NCBI GenBank assembly: GCA_964429695.1
Contig: CAYSCS010000063.1
Location: 65,403 to 129,402 of the forward strand
Length of the DNA stretch: 64,000 nt
Source of the DNA: CAYSCS01 sp964429695
Lineage (GTDB): Bacteria > Acidobacteriota > Aminicenantia > Aminicenantales > Aminicenantaceae
Direction of reading: 5' to 3'
Part shown: positions 33,858-41,840 of the stretch, one piece after another
Layout of the letters: each line of letters begins with the position of its first letter
Position numbering within the stretch: position 1 is the first letter of the stretch
Notes under the pieces: model-generated
The model's database searches: none
What the model saw: only the letters and a program-made list of their open reading frames with translations
What the model was told of the DNA's origin: nothing
Made by a program: the position numbers and the translations under genes

Positions 33858-34303
33858 GATAAACCAGCGATTATCCTCTTTAATATTCCTTCCTGAAGAA
33901 ATTAATTCGTTGAATGAAGGTAGACAATGCGTTAGAATTATTTTAAATTTTTTCCTTACAGTTAAAAAAGTCTTAAGGTATGGAGAAGGAAACACCCCTG
34001 AAACAGGGATGTAAATAAATTTCACCTTATACTGGATACTATCTTTTGGTTTAAACACAGAAGGTGAGCCTTGAAGGAAATCAAGATATAATTTTCATTA
34101 TTTTAGATGATTGAAAGAGTAAGATGTATACTGATAAGAAAATAAGATTAAAATATGAGCATAAAAATAAAGAATTAAACTGCACAGAAAAATATTCTAA
34201 ATTAATTAACGAATCTAAATTAAATGCTTTATTTAATTAATTAGAAAAAGAAAGTTTTGGATGAACTCGAAGAGGAATTAAATAAGTTTAGAATAAAGAT
34301 TCA
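33858..34303. other. A+T-rich intergenic region
   Basis: Very A+T-rich, particularly 34130-34290, with interleaved TTAATTAA-type palindromes (34195-34245). No ORF is supported. A TAGAAT at 34289-34294 lies 9 bases ahead of the next ATG, and no -35 fits. Confidence 0.4.
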
Positions 34304-35239
34304 ATGAAAAAAGAGAGAATAATTTCTTTTCCAAGAGTGGGAAAGTATACTGAGGTTTTTAAAAATTTCTTAGAATCTTTAGGATTATACGTTCTGAATC
34401 CGCCTCCCATCACAGAAAGAACCATAAAACTGGGTGTGAAGAATTCTCCAGATATGATGTGCTATCCTTTTAAAGTAGTTCTAGGAAATTTCATAGAGGA
34501 GGTAGAAAAGGGGGCAAATTGCTTAATCATGTATGATTCAATGGGAAAATGCAGGCTCCGGCATTACTGGATTCTCCACAGGCTCATCCTCAAAAACCTT
34601 GGTTATGATTTTGAGATATTCCCTCTTCGCCTGATTTCACTCTTCAAGCTTATCAGGCAACTTAACCCTCAAATTACGTATTTAGAGATTCTGAGGCAGT
34701 TGCGAAAGGGGTGGTTCAAGCTGAAAGCAATCGAAGAAAAACATCTAGTGAAGGGAAATAATAGATTGAAAATTGGAATTGTGGGTGAAATTTACACTTG
34801 TTTAGAGCCAGCCATAAATTTCAATATCGATGAAAGGCTCAAGGGATATGGAGTTCAGGTTTACAATACCATTAAATTGTCTGATTTTATAAAGTCAAGC
34901 CTTCGCCTTGATTTTCTAGAGAAGAGAGCGTGGAGAAGATTCAGAAAGGAAGCCTCCGCCTACCTCAATGGGCCTCTTGGTGGCCATGGGTTTGAAAATA
35001 TTTACAATGCACTCTATCTTTGTGAGAAGGGGATACATGGTCTCATTCATTTATTACCCTTAAGCTGCATGCCTGAGACGACTATAGAGCCTATTCTTAA
35101 TGATATATGTACAAGATATAATGTGCCGCTCTTACGTCTCATGATTGATGAGACGAACAGCGAGGTAAATTTTGAGACAAGAATAGAAACATTTGTTGAA
35201 TTGATTAAAAGGAGGGAGAGATGGAAGGGGCGTATTTAG
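34304..35239 (+). CDS. 2-hydroxyacyl-CoA dehydratase-like protein (DUF2229, activase-associated)
   Basis: A 311-residue protein resembling the dehydratase D-component/DUF2229 part that is often fused to activases. It has ISFPRVGKYTEVF, LGVKNSPDMMCYPFKVVLGNFIE, a GIVGEIYTCLEPAINF stretch and LSCMPETTIEPIL. Cys residues in MMCYPF and SCMPE are candidates for an iron-sulfur site. Its 3' end overlaps the activase gene by 19 bases, so the two act together. In relatives the same modules occur as one long polypeptide; here they are separate. The catalytic alpha/beta dehydratase subunits are not in the window. Confidence 0.82.
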   Translation: MKKERIISFPRVGKYTEVFKNFLESLGLYVLNPPPITERTIKLGVKNSPDMMCYPFKVVLGNFIEEVEKGANCLIMYDSMGKCRLRHYWILHRLILKNLGYDFEIFPLRLISLFKLIRQLNPQITYLEILRQLRKGWFKLKAIEEKHLVKGNNRLKIGIVGEIYTCLEPAINFNIDERLKGYGVQVYNTIKLSDFIKSSLRLDFLEKRAWRRFRKEASAYLNGPLGGHGFENIYNALYLCEKGIHGLIHLLPLSCMPETTIEPILNDICTRYNVPLLRLMIDETNSEVNFETRIETFVELIKRRERWKGRI

Positions 35240-36210
35240 GAATCGATGTTGGGAGTACCTCGGTAAAGGCGGTTCTCTTGGATGAGAGGTTTCAAATTAT
35301 AGATGCTGTGTACCTCAAGAATAGGGGCATTTTAGAAAGTGTGATTGAATGTTTATCTCGGCTCATAAAAAATGTAGACATATTGGCTTGCGGGATCACA
35401 GGGAGTGGAAGAAATTTCACGAATATTATTGTCGGAGGGGATGTGGTAAAAACCGAAGTCCTGGCTCATTCTGTTGCTACTCTTTTCTATTACCCAGAGG
35501 TGAGGACAATCTTCGAGATAGGGGGCGAAGATTGCAAATTGATGATTATCGAAGATGGGGTGCTAAGGGACTTCAAAATGAATAATATCTGTGCTGGGGG
35601 GACAGGTGCGATGTTGGAGGCTATTGCCAATAGAATGGGGCTCTCTGCAGAGGAAATAGGAGAGATGGCGCTGAAGAGTGAGATCAATTTAGACCTCCCG
35701 GGCAAATGCGGTATTTTCTGTCAGTCTGCTGTGGTTAATAAATTAAATATGGGAGTAGGTAAGGAAGACATCTTGATGGGAATTTGCCGAGCCTTGATAA
35801 GGAACTATCTTACAATCTGTAAGAATACTAGGCTGAAGCCTCCCTATGTTTTTCAGGGAGCTACAGCTCAAAACAAGGGACTAGTGAAGGCACTTGAAGA
35901 TGAGCTGCGTCATCCTGTAATCGTCCCGAAAATGTGTGCCTATATGGGAGCGATTGGGATTGCCATGATGGCGAAGGAGAAGAGGGAGGGCGAAACTAAA
36001 TTCAAGGGGTTTAATGCCATTTTCTGGTCAAATTATCATATTTTTAATTTTCAATGTGAGGATTGTCCGAATAGATGTGAGGTAATTCAAATTTTCCAAG
36101 ATAAAAAACTCGCAGGGGGTATAGGTAGTAGATGTTGTAAATGGGAATTCGTTGAGAGGAGGACAAAAGATAGGAATAATGAAGAGGCGAGTCTATCGTC
36201 TCTGGTTTGA
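35221..36210 (+). CDS. Acyl-CoA dehydratase activase (BadF/HgdC family ATPase)
   Basis: A 329-residue member of the ASKHA-fold ATPases that inject an electron into 2-hydroxyacyl-CoA dehydratases or benzoyl-CoA reductases. The phosphate loop GIDVGSTSVK is at residues 7-16. The cluster-binding Cys124 (CAGGTG) and Cys163 (GKCGIFCQ) have the same 39-residue spacing as Cys127 and Cys166 of HgdC. A C-terminal extension carries FQCEDCPNRC and a CC pair near the end, which suggests an extra metal site. It starts inside the upstream gene behind AGGAGGGAG. Substrate unknown. Confidence 0.9.
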   Translation: MEGAYLGIDVGSTSVKAVLLDERFQIIDAVYLKNRGILESVIECLSRLIKNVDILACGITGSGRNFTNIIVGGDVVKTEVLAHSVATLFYYPEVRTIFEIGGEDCKLMIIEDGVLRDFKMNNICAGGTGAMLEAIANRMGLSAEEIGEMALKSEINLDLPGKCGIFCQSAVVNKLNMGVGKEDILMGICRALIRNYLTICKNTRLKPPYVFQGATAQNKGLVKALEDELRHPVIVPKMCAYMGAIGIAMMAKEKREGETKFKGFNAIFWSNYHIFNFQCEDCPNRCEVIQIFQDKKLAGGIGSRCCKWEFVERRTKDRNNEEASLSSLV

Positions 36211-36245
36211 ACTATTTTCGTTCTCAACAATTTTCTTCTTTACAT

Positions 36246-36274
36246 TTGACTTATCAGCTCTCATGAGATATTTT
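36246..36274 (+). promoter_or_regulatory. Promoter for dNK-panB-panC, with palindrome in spacer
   Basis: TTGACT at 36246-36251, a 17-base spacer and TATTTT at 36269-36274. The spacer ends with the perfect 10-base palindrome TCTCATGAGA at 36259-36268, a possible operator. The ATG is 45 bases downstream of the -10 box. Confidence 0.5.
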
Positions 36275-36319
36275 AAGTTCCTTTAGAATTGCGGCGAGCC
36301 CAAGCTTTCGGGGATAAAT

Positions 36320-36985
36320 ATGGCAGAGAAAAGGGAGATTCATTTTAAACACATAGCCATAGAAGGGGTTCCCAAATCAGGAAAGACTAAGCTGGCAAAC
36401 GTTTTGGCTCAAAGAATTGGAGGAAGACTTGTTCTCGATAGAAGTGAGAATCCATATTTAAGAGATTTCTATGAGGAGAAGGAAGGAGCTGCTTTTTTAG
36501 CTCAGCTTGTCTTTTTAGTAAACAGGTACAATCAACAGTCGAGATTATTCCAGAGAGACCTTTTCGAGGAAAGAATAATCTGTGATTATCTTTTTGAAAA
36601 GGATAAGATTTACGCTTACCAGACGCTCAATGATGAAGAACTCTTCGTTTATGAGAGAATCTACAGCATCCTTTCTGAGAGAGTGCCCAAGCCAGACCTC
36701 ACCATCTATCTTCAAATATCACTGCCAGCTCTGTTGAGAAGAATTGCTAAAGAGGGCAGTGCGCTGGAAAAGAACATTTCAGAGGGCTACCTGAGCGATA
36801 TCCTCGAAGCGTTTGATTATTTTTTCTTCAACTATCAAGCAACTCCTCTTCTGGTAGTAAGAGTAGATGATTTGGATTTTGATAGAGAAGAGGATATAAT
36901 AGATTTTGTGGATAAAATAGCAAACATGAAAAAGAGTCCCCTCTATTATGTACCGCTTAGTAAATTAGACAAAGATTCAAAATGA
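36320..36985 (+). CDS. Deoxynucleoside kinase (dNK family)
   Basis: A 221-residue kinase of the deoxyadenosine/deoxyguanosine/deoxycytidine type. The P-loop is at residues 16-23 (GVPKSGKT), then a DRSENPYLRDFYEEKEGAAFLAQLVFLVNRY region (ERS/LID-type substrate binding) and a DYLFEKDKIYA stretch. It phosphorylates salvaged deoxynucleosides. Genes of this kind often sit with panB/panC (or folK) in several phyla, as here. GGGGATAAAT precedes the ATG. Confidence 0.88.
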   Translation: MAEKREIHFKHIAIEGVPKSGKTKLANVLAQRIGGRLVLDRSENPYLRDFYEEKEGAAFLAQLVFLVNRYNQQSRLFQRDLFEERIICDYLFEKDKIYAYQTLNDEELFVYERIYSILSERVPKPDLTIYLQISLPALLRRIAKEGSALEKNISEGYLSDILEAFDYFFFNYQATPLLVVRVDDLDFDREEDIIDFVDKIANMKKSPLYYVPLSKLDKDSK

Positions 36986-37073
36986 AGAAGAGGGATTCAA
37001 ATAAGATAGGCTCTTGAAATGACTTTTCCTCAATCCCGATAGCATGAGGCGGGATGGGGAGAAAGGATTGATA

Positions 37074-37955
37074 ATGCAAGACAATCAAATCCAAAAGGTT
37101 ACCCTTCCTTATCTATTTGAGAAAAAAAGCAAAAAAGAGAAAATCGTGGCTTTGACCGCCTACGATTTCCCCACGGCCAAGCTTGCCGATGAGGCAGGAG
37201 TAGACATCATCCTCGTAGGCGACTCTTTGGGAATGGTGGTTCTCGGCTATGAAAATACCATACCCGTGAGCATGGAAGAGATGATTCATCACACAAAGCC
37301 TGTGGTCAAGGCTTCTAAGAGGGCATTTGTCGTAGGGGATATGCCTTATTTTTCCTTCCATCTTTCACTAGAGGAGTCAGTGTTTAACGCCTCACGTTTT
37401 CTCAAAGAGGCGGGTGCAAAGGCTGTCAAAATTGAAGGAGCTTCAAAGAAAAGATTGAAATTGGTAGAGGCTTTGGTTGAAGCAGAGATTCCGGTCATGG
37501 GCCATATAGGGTTGACCCCACAGTCGATAAATTTTTTAGGCAGATTCAAAGTCAGAGGAAAGGAAAAAGAAGAGGCGGATAAGCTCATTAGCGATGCCCT
37601 CAATCTTGAAAAAGCAGGAGTCTTTTCCATAGTTCTTGAATGCATCCCCAAGGAGCTTGCCAGAACCATCACCGAGAGGGTTAAGATTCCTACGATTGGC
37701 ATTGGAGCCGGGCCTTTTTGTGATGGTCAGATTCTTGTCTTTCACGATTTGGTGGGGCTTTCCGATGGATATATGCCAAAGTTTGTAAAAAAATATGCCA
37801 ACCTTCGAGAAGCAATTTCAGAAGCTATTAAAGGATATGCTCGTGAGGTAAGAGAGGGGATATTCCCTGATGAGAACCATTCCTATCATTTCGAAAGAGT
37901 ATTTTTTGAAGGGGCTAAGGTTGAGAGCAAGAAAAAAAATGAGGATTCTGAGTAA
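37074..37955 (+). CDS. panB: 3-methyl-2-oxobutanoate hydroxymethyltransferase
   Basis: A 293-residue PanB, the ketopantoate-forming enzyme of pantothenate synthesis. It has TAYDFPTAKLADEAGVDIILVGDSLGMV with the metal-binding Asp, VGDMPYFSF, VKIEGASKK with the catalytic-region Glu, GHIGLTPQ and IGIGAGPFCDGQILVFHD. The ATG at 37074 is 7 bases after GAAAGG; an in-frame ATG at 37044 is less well placed. The 3' end overlaps panC by 17 bases. Confidence 0.95.
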   Translation: MQDNQIQKVTLPYLFEKKSKKEKIVALTAYDFPTAKLADEAGVDIILVGDSLGMVVLGYENTIPVSMEEMIHHTKPVVKASKRAFVVGDMPYFSFHLSLEESVFNASRFLKEAGAKAVKIEGASKKRLKLVEALVEAEIPVMGHIGLTPQSINFLGRFKVRGKEKEEADKLISDALNLEKAGVFSIVLECIPKELARTITERVKIPTIGIGAGPFCDGQILVFHDLVGLSDGYMPKFVKKYANLREAISEAIKGYAREVREGIFPDENHSYHFERVFFEGAKVESKKKNEDSE

Positions 37956-38784
37956 AATATCTGAAGCAAGAGAAGCCATTCAGAGACTAAAATCCCAGGG
38001 AAAAACCATCGGCTTTGTCCCTACCATGGGCTTTCTTCATGAAGGCCATCTCAGCCTCGTCCGAGCTTCTCGAAGAGCTACAGATACGACGGTGGTGAGT
38101 GTCTTTGTCAATCCTACCCAGTTTGGGCCCAATGAGGATTTCAAAGAATACCCTCGGGATCTCGAAAGAGATGCAGGGCTTCTTCATAAAGAGGGGGTCT
38201 CTCTCCTCTTTGCTCCTGATGCAGAAGAAATTTATCCGAAAGGATATAAGACTTATGTGGAAGTGCATGAGCTTCAGGATAAGCTCTGCGGAAGGTCAAG
38301 GCCAGGCCATTTTCGGGGTGTGTGTACGGTGGTCTTGAAACTTTTCAATATTCTTAAACCCGACATCTCCTTTTTTGGGCAGAAAGATGCGCAACAGGCA
38401 ATCATTCTCAAAAGAATGGTTAAAGACCTTGACCTGGAGGTAAAGATTGAAGTCCTCCCCATTGTAAGGGATAGAGATGGACTGGCCCTCAGCTCTCGAA
38501 ATACGTATTTGAAACCCGAGGAAAGAGGAGCAGCTCTTTCGCTTTCGAAGAGCTTAAAAGAAGCGGAAGAAATGATAAAGAAAGGAGAAAGAAGGGCTCA
38601 GTTCATCATCGAGAGAATTAGGAGCATCATCGAAAAGGAACCTCTAGCAAAAATTGATTACGTAGAAATAGTGGATAAAGAAGAGCTCAATCCTTTGGAG
38701 ATAATAGAGGATGAAGCACTCATTGCCCTTGCTGTTTTCATTAGGAAGGTTCGTCTTATCGATAATCTCATGGTAAAGGTATAG
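37939..38784 (+). CDS. panC: Pantothenate synthetase
   Basis: A 281-residue PanC, which joins pantoate and beta-alanine with ATP. Motifs are GFVPTMGFLHEGHLSLV (HIGH-type nucleotide site), VFVNPTQF, PGHFRGVCTVV and FGQKDAQQ, then DGLALSSRN. I place the start at the ATG 37939, which overlaps the end of panB and gives the usual length; upstream in-frame codons lie inside panB. Beta-alanine must come from elsewhere, as no panD is seen. Confidence 0.95.
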   Translation: MRILSKISEAREAIQRLKSQGKTIGFVPTMGFLHEGHLSLVRASRRATDTTVVSVFVNPTQFGPNEDFKEYPRDLERDAGLLHKEGVSLLFAPDAEEIYPKGYKTYVEVHELQDKLCGRSRPGHFRGVCTVVLKLFNILKPDISFFGQKDAQQAIILKRMVKDLDLEVKIEVLPIVRDRDGLALSSRNTYLKPEERGAALSLSKSLKEAEEMIKKGERRAQFIIERIRSIIEKEPLAKIDYVEIVDKEELNPLEIIEDEALIALAVFIRKVRLIDNLMVKV

Positions 38785-38819
38785 AGAGAAATTTGGAAAA
38801 ATTCTCAGCGAAGGCGAGA

Positions 38820-39098
38820 TTATTTCTCGATCCATTGTTTCAATTTTTCGTATTCAACTTCGCCACACAGGACGTCTCCGGTTTCAGGATTAAGAAAAGT
38901 TGGAGTCCGCAATTGTCCACCACATTTAGGAGCGATGATTTTTCTATAAGACCTCATTAGCTCCACATTTTCTTCATTGTGCCAGACTTCCAGTTTTTCG
39001 AATTGAATTCCCATCTCCTTCTCCAACCTCTCTGCAAGGGGCATCATCCTTTTACAGTGAGGACATTCACTTGCCCAGAAAATGATCAATCCATTCAT
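38820..39098 (-). CDS. Thioredoxin-like protein with CPHC
   Basis: A 92-residue protein of thioredoxin fold. It shows IIFWASECPHCKRMMPLAERL with the redox pair Cys12-Cys15, a middle TPTFLNPETGDVL (cis-Pro loop) and a terminal helix. It is shorter than thioredoxin (about 105) and has no signal peptide, so it is cytosolic. It overlaps the 3' end of the FTR-like gene by 32 bases, and the pair is very likely a reductase and its substrate. Confidence 0.85.
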   Translation of the reverse strand: MNGLIIFWASECPHCKRMMPLAERLEKEMGIQFEKLEVWHNEENVELMRSYRKIIAPKCGGQLRTPTFLNPETGDVLCGEVEYEKLKQWIEK

Positions 39099-39525
39099 TT
39101 TTTCTTCTCCTTATAAAAAGTCCACACCAACATTCTCCATCCTCCTTTCCCCTGTAGGTCTCGTGGATGAGAAAATTGCAGGGATAGATAAGCTTAAGGT
39201 CTTCCTCAAGATTCTTGGTAGTCAATCTGCAGGGGCAAAACTTCAGTCCATAGCGGGCTTCATTCTCAAAAATACCCTCAAGGAGCATTTCTACTTTTTC
39301 CTCTTGAGGAGTGACCATGAATTCTTTTCCTACTGCAAGTTTGTGGATGGAAAGGAGGAATACATTTTTATCCATCTCGATTTTTTTGGAACTGGAAATT
39401 TTCAAGGCTTCTTCAGAAGATATCTCGAGATAGGCATTTTTCATTTTACAAGTTGGGCAGATTTGAGGAGGATTTATGCCAAGGTGAAGGTCATTAAAGA
39501 CAAAGCAGCGCCAGAACCTTTTCAT
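39067..39525 (-). CDS. Ferredoxin:thioredoxin reductase catalytic-chain-like protein with rubredoxin-like head
   Basis: A 152-residue protein. The C-terminal part matches the FTR beta (catalytic) chain: FCPCRL at Cys97/Cys99, then IYPC (Tyr114, Cys116), then CWCGLF (Cys132/Cys134). FTR uses CPC-CPC-CHC: four Cys for a 4Fe-4S cluster and two for the active disulfide. Here the position of the first Cys in the middle pair is Tyr114, so one cluster ligand is missing. The N-terminal head (WRC...HLG..PPQICPTC) is like the rubredoxin-type domain joined to FTR in some anaerobes, but its second Cys is Phe10. It is coupled to the thioredoxin gene. Confidence 0.83.
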   Translation of the reverse strand: MKRFWRCFVFNDLHLGINPPQICPTCKMKNAYLEISSEEALKISSSKKIEMDKNVFLLSIHKLAVGKEFMVTPQEEKVEMLLEGIFENEARYGLKFCPCRLTTKNLEEDLKLIYPCNFLIHETYRGKEDGECWCGLFIRRRKNEWIDHFLGK

Positions 39526-39541
39526 TTTTTCAACCTTTTTT

Positions 39542-40297
39542 TCAAAAGACGACTTCGAAATTCATCCCTCTTTTTCTGAGTTCATCTCTTAGTCTAAGAG
39601 TGTATTCAGAGAAAAAAGTTTCACTCGTAGCATAGCTTAAATCATGTTTCTGATAAAATTTTCGAATAGTATCGAGATAATTCATTCTATCGATGAGAAC
39701 TAGCTCCACCTTGCCTTCAAGATTTTCTATGAGTCTTTTCGGATTTCCGGGCAAGATTGGTCCTATAAAGGCAAATGTCTTGATTCCTTTCTCGTGGACC
39801 TTTTCAAGTGCCTCAAGCCTTTCCTTTACCCTTGAAGCATGGGGCTCAAAGAGACGGGAAATCCTTTCATCATCGGTAGTTATGGTAAATCCTACTTCTA
39901 TATCTTTGAAGCAGGTGATAAGGTCAAGGTCGCGGAGAATAAGAGCCGATTTAGTCTGGATGACCACAGGAAATGTTGTTTTCGAAAGAATCTCAAGACA
40001 TTTCCTGGTAAGCATGAATTTTCTCTCCAGAGGCTGATAGGGGTCTGTGACTGATGAAATCCAGATTTTACCTTTTCTTGATTTCTGCAACTGTTTTTCA
40101 AGTAGCAGAGGAGCATTGAATTTGATGTCGACAAACTCTCCCCAGGGTTCCCTGTGACCTGAAAAACGACGGATGAAGAGACGTGCATAGCAATATCTAC
40201 AGGCATGTTCACAGCCTGTATAGGGATTGAGACAGTAATCGTAAATCTTTGATTTATTGAGGATGCTTGCGGCTCGAACTATCCTTGTTTTTAACAA
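39542..40297 (-). CDS. Radical SAM protein, SplB/Rv2578c-like
   Basis: A 251-residue radical SAM enzyme with the cluster motif C-x3-C-x2-C at Cys29, Cys33 and Cys36, in YTGCEHACRYCYAR. The WGEFVDIKFNAPLLLEKQL, ISSVTDPYQPLER and PVVIQTKS segments are typical of the spore-photoproduct-lyase-like subfamily of uncharacterised proteins. The photolyase-specific extra Cys was not found. It begins a run of minus-strand genes: radical SAM, then FTR-like, then thioredoxin-like, with gaps of 16 bases or overlap. Confidence 0.88.
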   Translation of the reverse strand: MLKTRIVRAASILNKSKIYDYCLNPYTGCEHACRYCYARLFIRRFSGHREPWGEFVDIKFNAPLLLEKQLQKSRKGKIWISSVTDPYQPLERKFMLTRKCLEILSKTTFPVVIQTKSALILRDLDLITCFKDIEVGFTITTDDERISRLFEPHASRVKERLEALEKVHEKGIKTFAFIGPILPGNPKRLIENLEGKVELVLIDRMNYLDTIRKFYQKHDLSYATSETFFSEYTLRLRDELRKRGMNFEVVF

Positions 40298-40366
40298 GAT
40301 AATATATCTCTTCTTTCCAAAATTTTATCATCTTGAAAACTTCCCAGAGCTTTAGGCTTAAAAGTC

Positions 40367-41830
40367 TCAATCGAGATGATAATTGGGAGCCTCTTTGGTT
40401 ATGATTACATCATGAACATGACTTTCCCGCATTCCGGCAGGAGTGATTTTTATAAACTTGGCTTTTTTCTGAAGCTCTTTTATAGTCCGACATCCTGCAT
40501 ATCCCATTCCTGCTTTAAGGCCCCCTACCATCATCTGAATTATTGAAGCTGCGTTTCCTTTGTACGGAACTCTTCCCTCAATTCCCTCAGGAACTATTTT
40601 ACTTTCTCCACAGAGGAAGTCTTGGGCATATCTATCTCTGCTTCCTTCTTTCATGACTTCAAGAGAACCCATCCCTCTATAGGTTTTGTAAGAGCGCCCC
40701 TGATAGATTACGACTTCTCCAGGAGATTCATCTGTGCCTGCCAGAACATTCCCGAGCATCACAGAGCTTGCTCCCGCTGCTAAGGCTTTGGTGATATCTC
40801 CTGAATATTTTATCCCCCCATCAGCAATCAGAGGGATCCCTTCCTCGTTGCTTACCTCAAAAACATCGGCGATTGCTGTTATCTGGGGAATTCCGGCTCC
40901 GGTGACAACCCTTGTGGTACAGATTGAGCCAGGGCCAACTCCAACCTTCAGGGCATCAACGCCAAGATTAATCAAGTCTTTTGCCGCTTCGGAAGTTGCG
41001 ATATTACCGGCGATTAAATCTGCGTGGGAAAATTCTTTTTTCAAAGCCATAACCATGTCCATCACTCTTTTAGAGTGGCCATGGGCTGTATCTATGACGA
41101 GCACATCAACTTTTGCCTGGATGAGGGCTCGAGCTCTTTCAAGAGCAGAAGCATCCACTCCTATCGCTGCTCCTACTCTTAAGCGCCCGAACTTATCCTT
41201 ACAGGCGTTCGGGTATTGTATCCTCTTGAGGATGTCTTTGTAAGTAATCAGACCTTTAAGATGAAAATTCTCATCCACCATCAATATTTTCTCTATCTTG
41301 TGCTTATGAAAGAGTTTCTCTGCTTCTTCGAGAGATGTGCCAAGGGGAACTGTGATCAGGTCTTTGGTCATCACCGTCTCTATGGGTCTGTTGACCCGGG
41401 TTTCAAATCTGATATCCCTGTTGGTCAGGATGCCTACCAGCTTGTTGTTTTCATCTGTTATGGGAAGACCTGATATCTTGTATTTTTTCATTACCTCAAT
41501 GGCTTCATAGATTTTGTTGTGGGGCCTCATGGTGATAGGGTCGACAATCATTCCGCTTTCGTGCCTTTTCACCTTATCCACTTCCTCTACTTGCCTTTCA
41601 ATGGACATGTTCCTGTGAATTATGCCGATCCCTCCTTGCTGGGCCAGGGCAATGGCCATTTTAGATTCAGTCACGGTATCCATAGCTGAGCTGACAATGG
41701 GAATGTTTAAAGAAATATTTCTTGTAAGTTGAGTACGAACATCGGCTTCTGCAGGAAGAAAGTCTGTTTTGGCTGGCAAGATTAGGACATCATCGAAAGT
41801 CAAGCCTTCTTTTATCTTTGAATTCAACAT
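40367..41830 (-). CDS. guaB: Inosine-5'-monophosphate dehydrogenase
   Basis: A 487-residue IMPDH, which converts IMP to XMP in GMP synthesis. Two CBS domains (residues about 95-205) are inserted into the barrel. Catalytic Cys304 lies in VGVGPGSICTTR, the IMP/NAD loop includes GNIATSEAAK, and the flap follows GMGSLEVMKEGSRDRY. Length is standard. It starts 10 bases after the secA stop, so the two are co-transcribed. Confidence 0.97.
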   Translation of the reverse strand: MLNSKIKEGLTFDDVLILPAKTDFLPAEADVRTQLTRNISLNIPIVSSAMDTVTESKMAIALAQQGGIGIIHRNMSIERQVEEVDKVKRHESGMIVDPITMRPHNKIYEAIEVMKKYKISGLPITDENNKLVGILTNRDIRFETRVNRPIETVMTKDLITVPLGTSLEEAEKLFHKHKIEKILMVDENFHLKGLITYKDILKRIQYPNACKDKFGRLRVGAAIGVDASALERARALIQAKVDVLVIDTAHGHSKRVMDMVMALKKEFSHADLIAGNIATSEAAKDLINLGVDALKVGVGPGSICTTRVVTGAGIPQITAIADVFEVSNEEGIPLIADGGIKYSGDITKALAAGASSVMLGNVLAGTDESPGEVVIYQGRSYKTYRGMGSLEVMKEGSRDRYAQDFLCGESKIVPEGIEGRVPYKGNAASIIQMMVGGLKAGMGYAGCRTIKELQKKAKFIKITPAGMRESHVHDVIITKEAPNYHLD

Positions 41831-41840
41831 TTTTCTTCTC

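Noticed and set aside
39082..39579. 165-codon plus-strand frame opposite the FTR-like gene
   Set aside because: Antisense to a gene with clear family motifs and strong coupling to its neighbour.
40734..41243. 169-codon plus-strand frame inside guaB
   Set aside because: Shadow of the conserved IMPDH coding strand.
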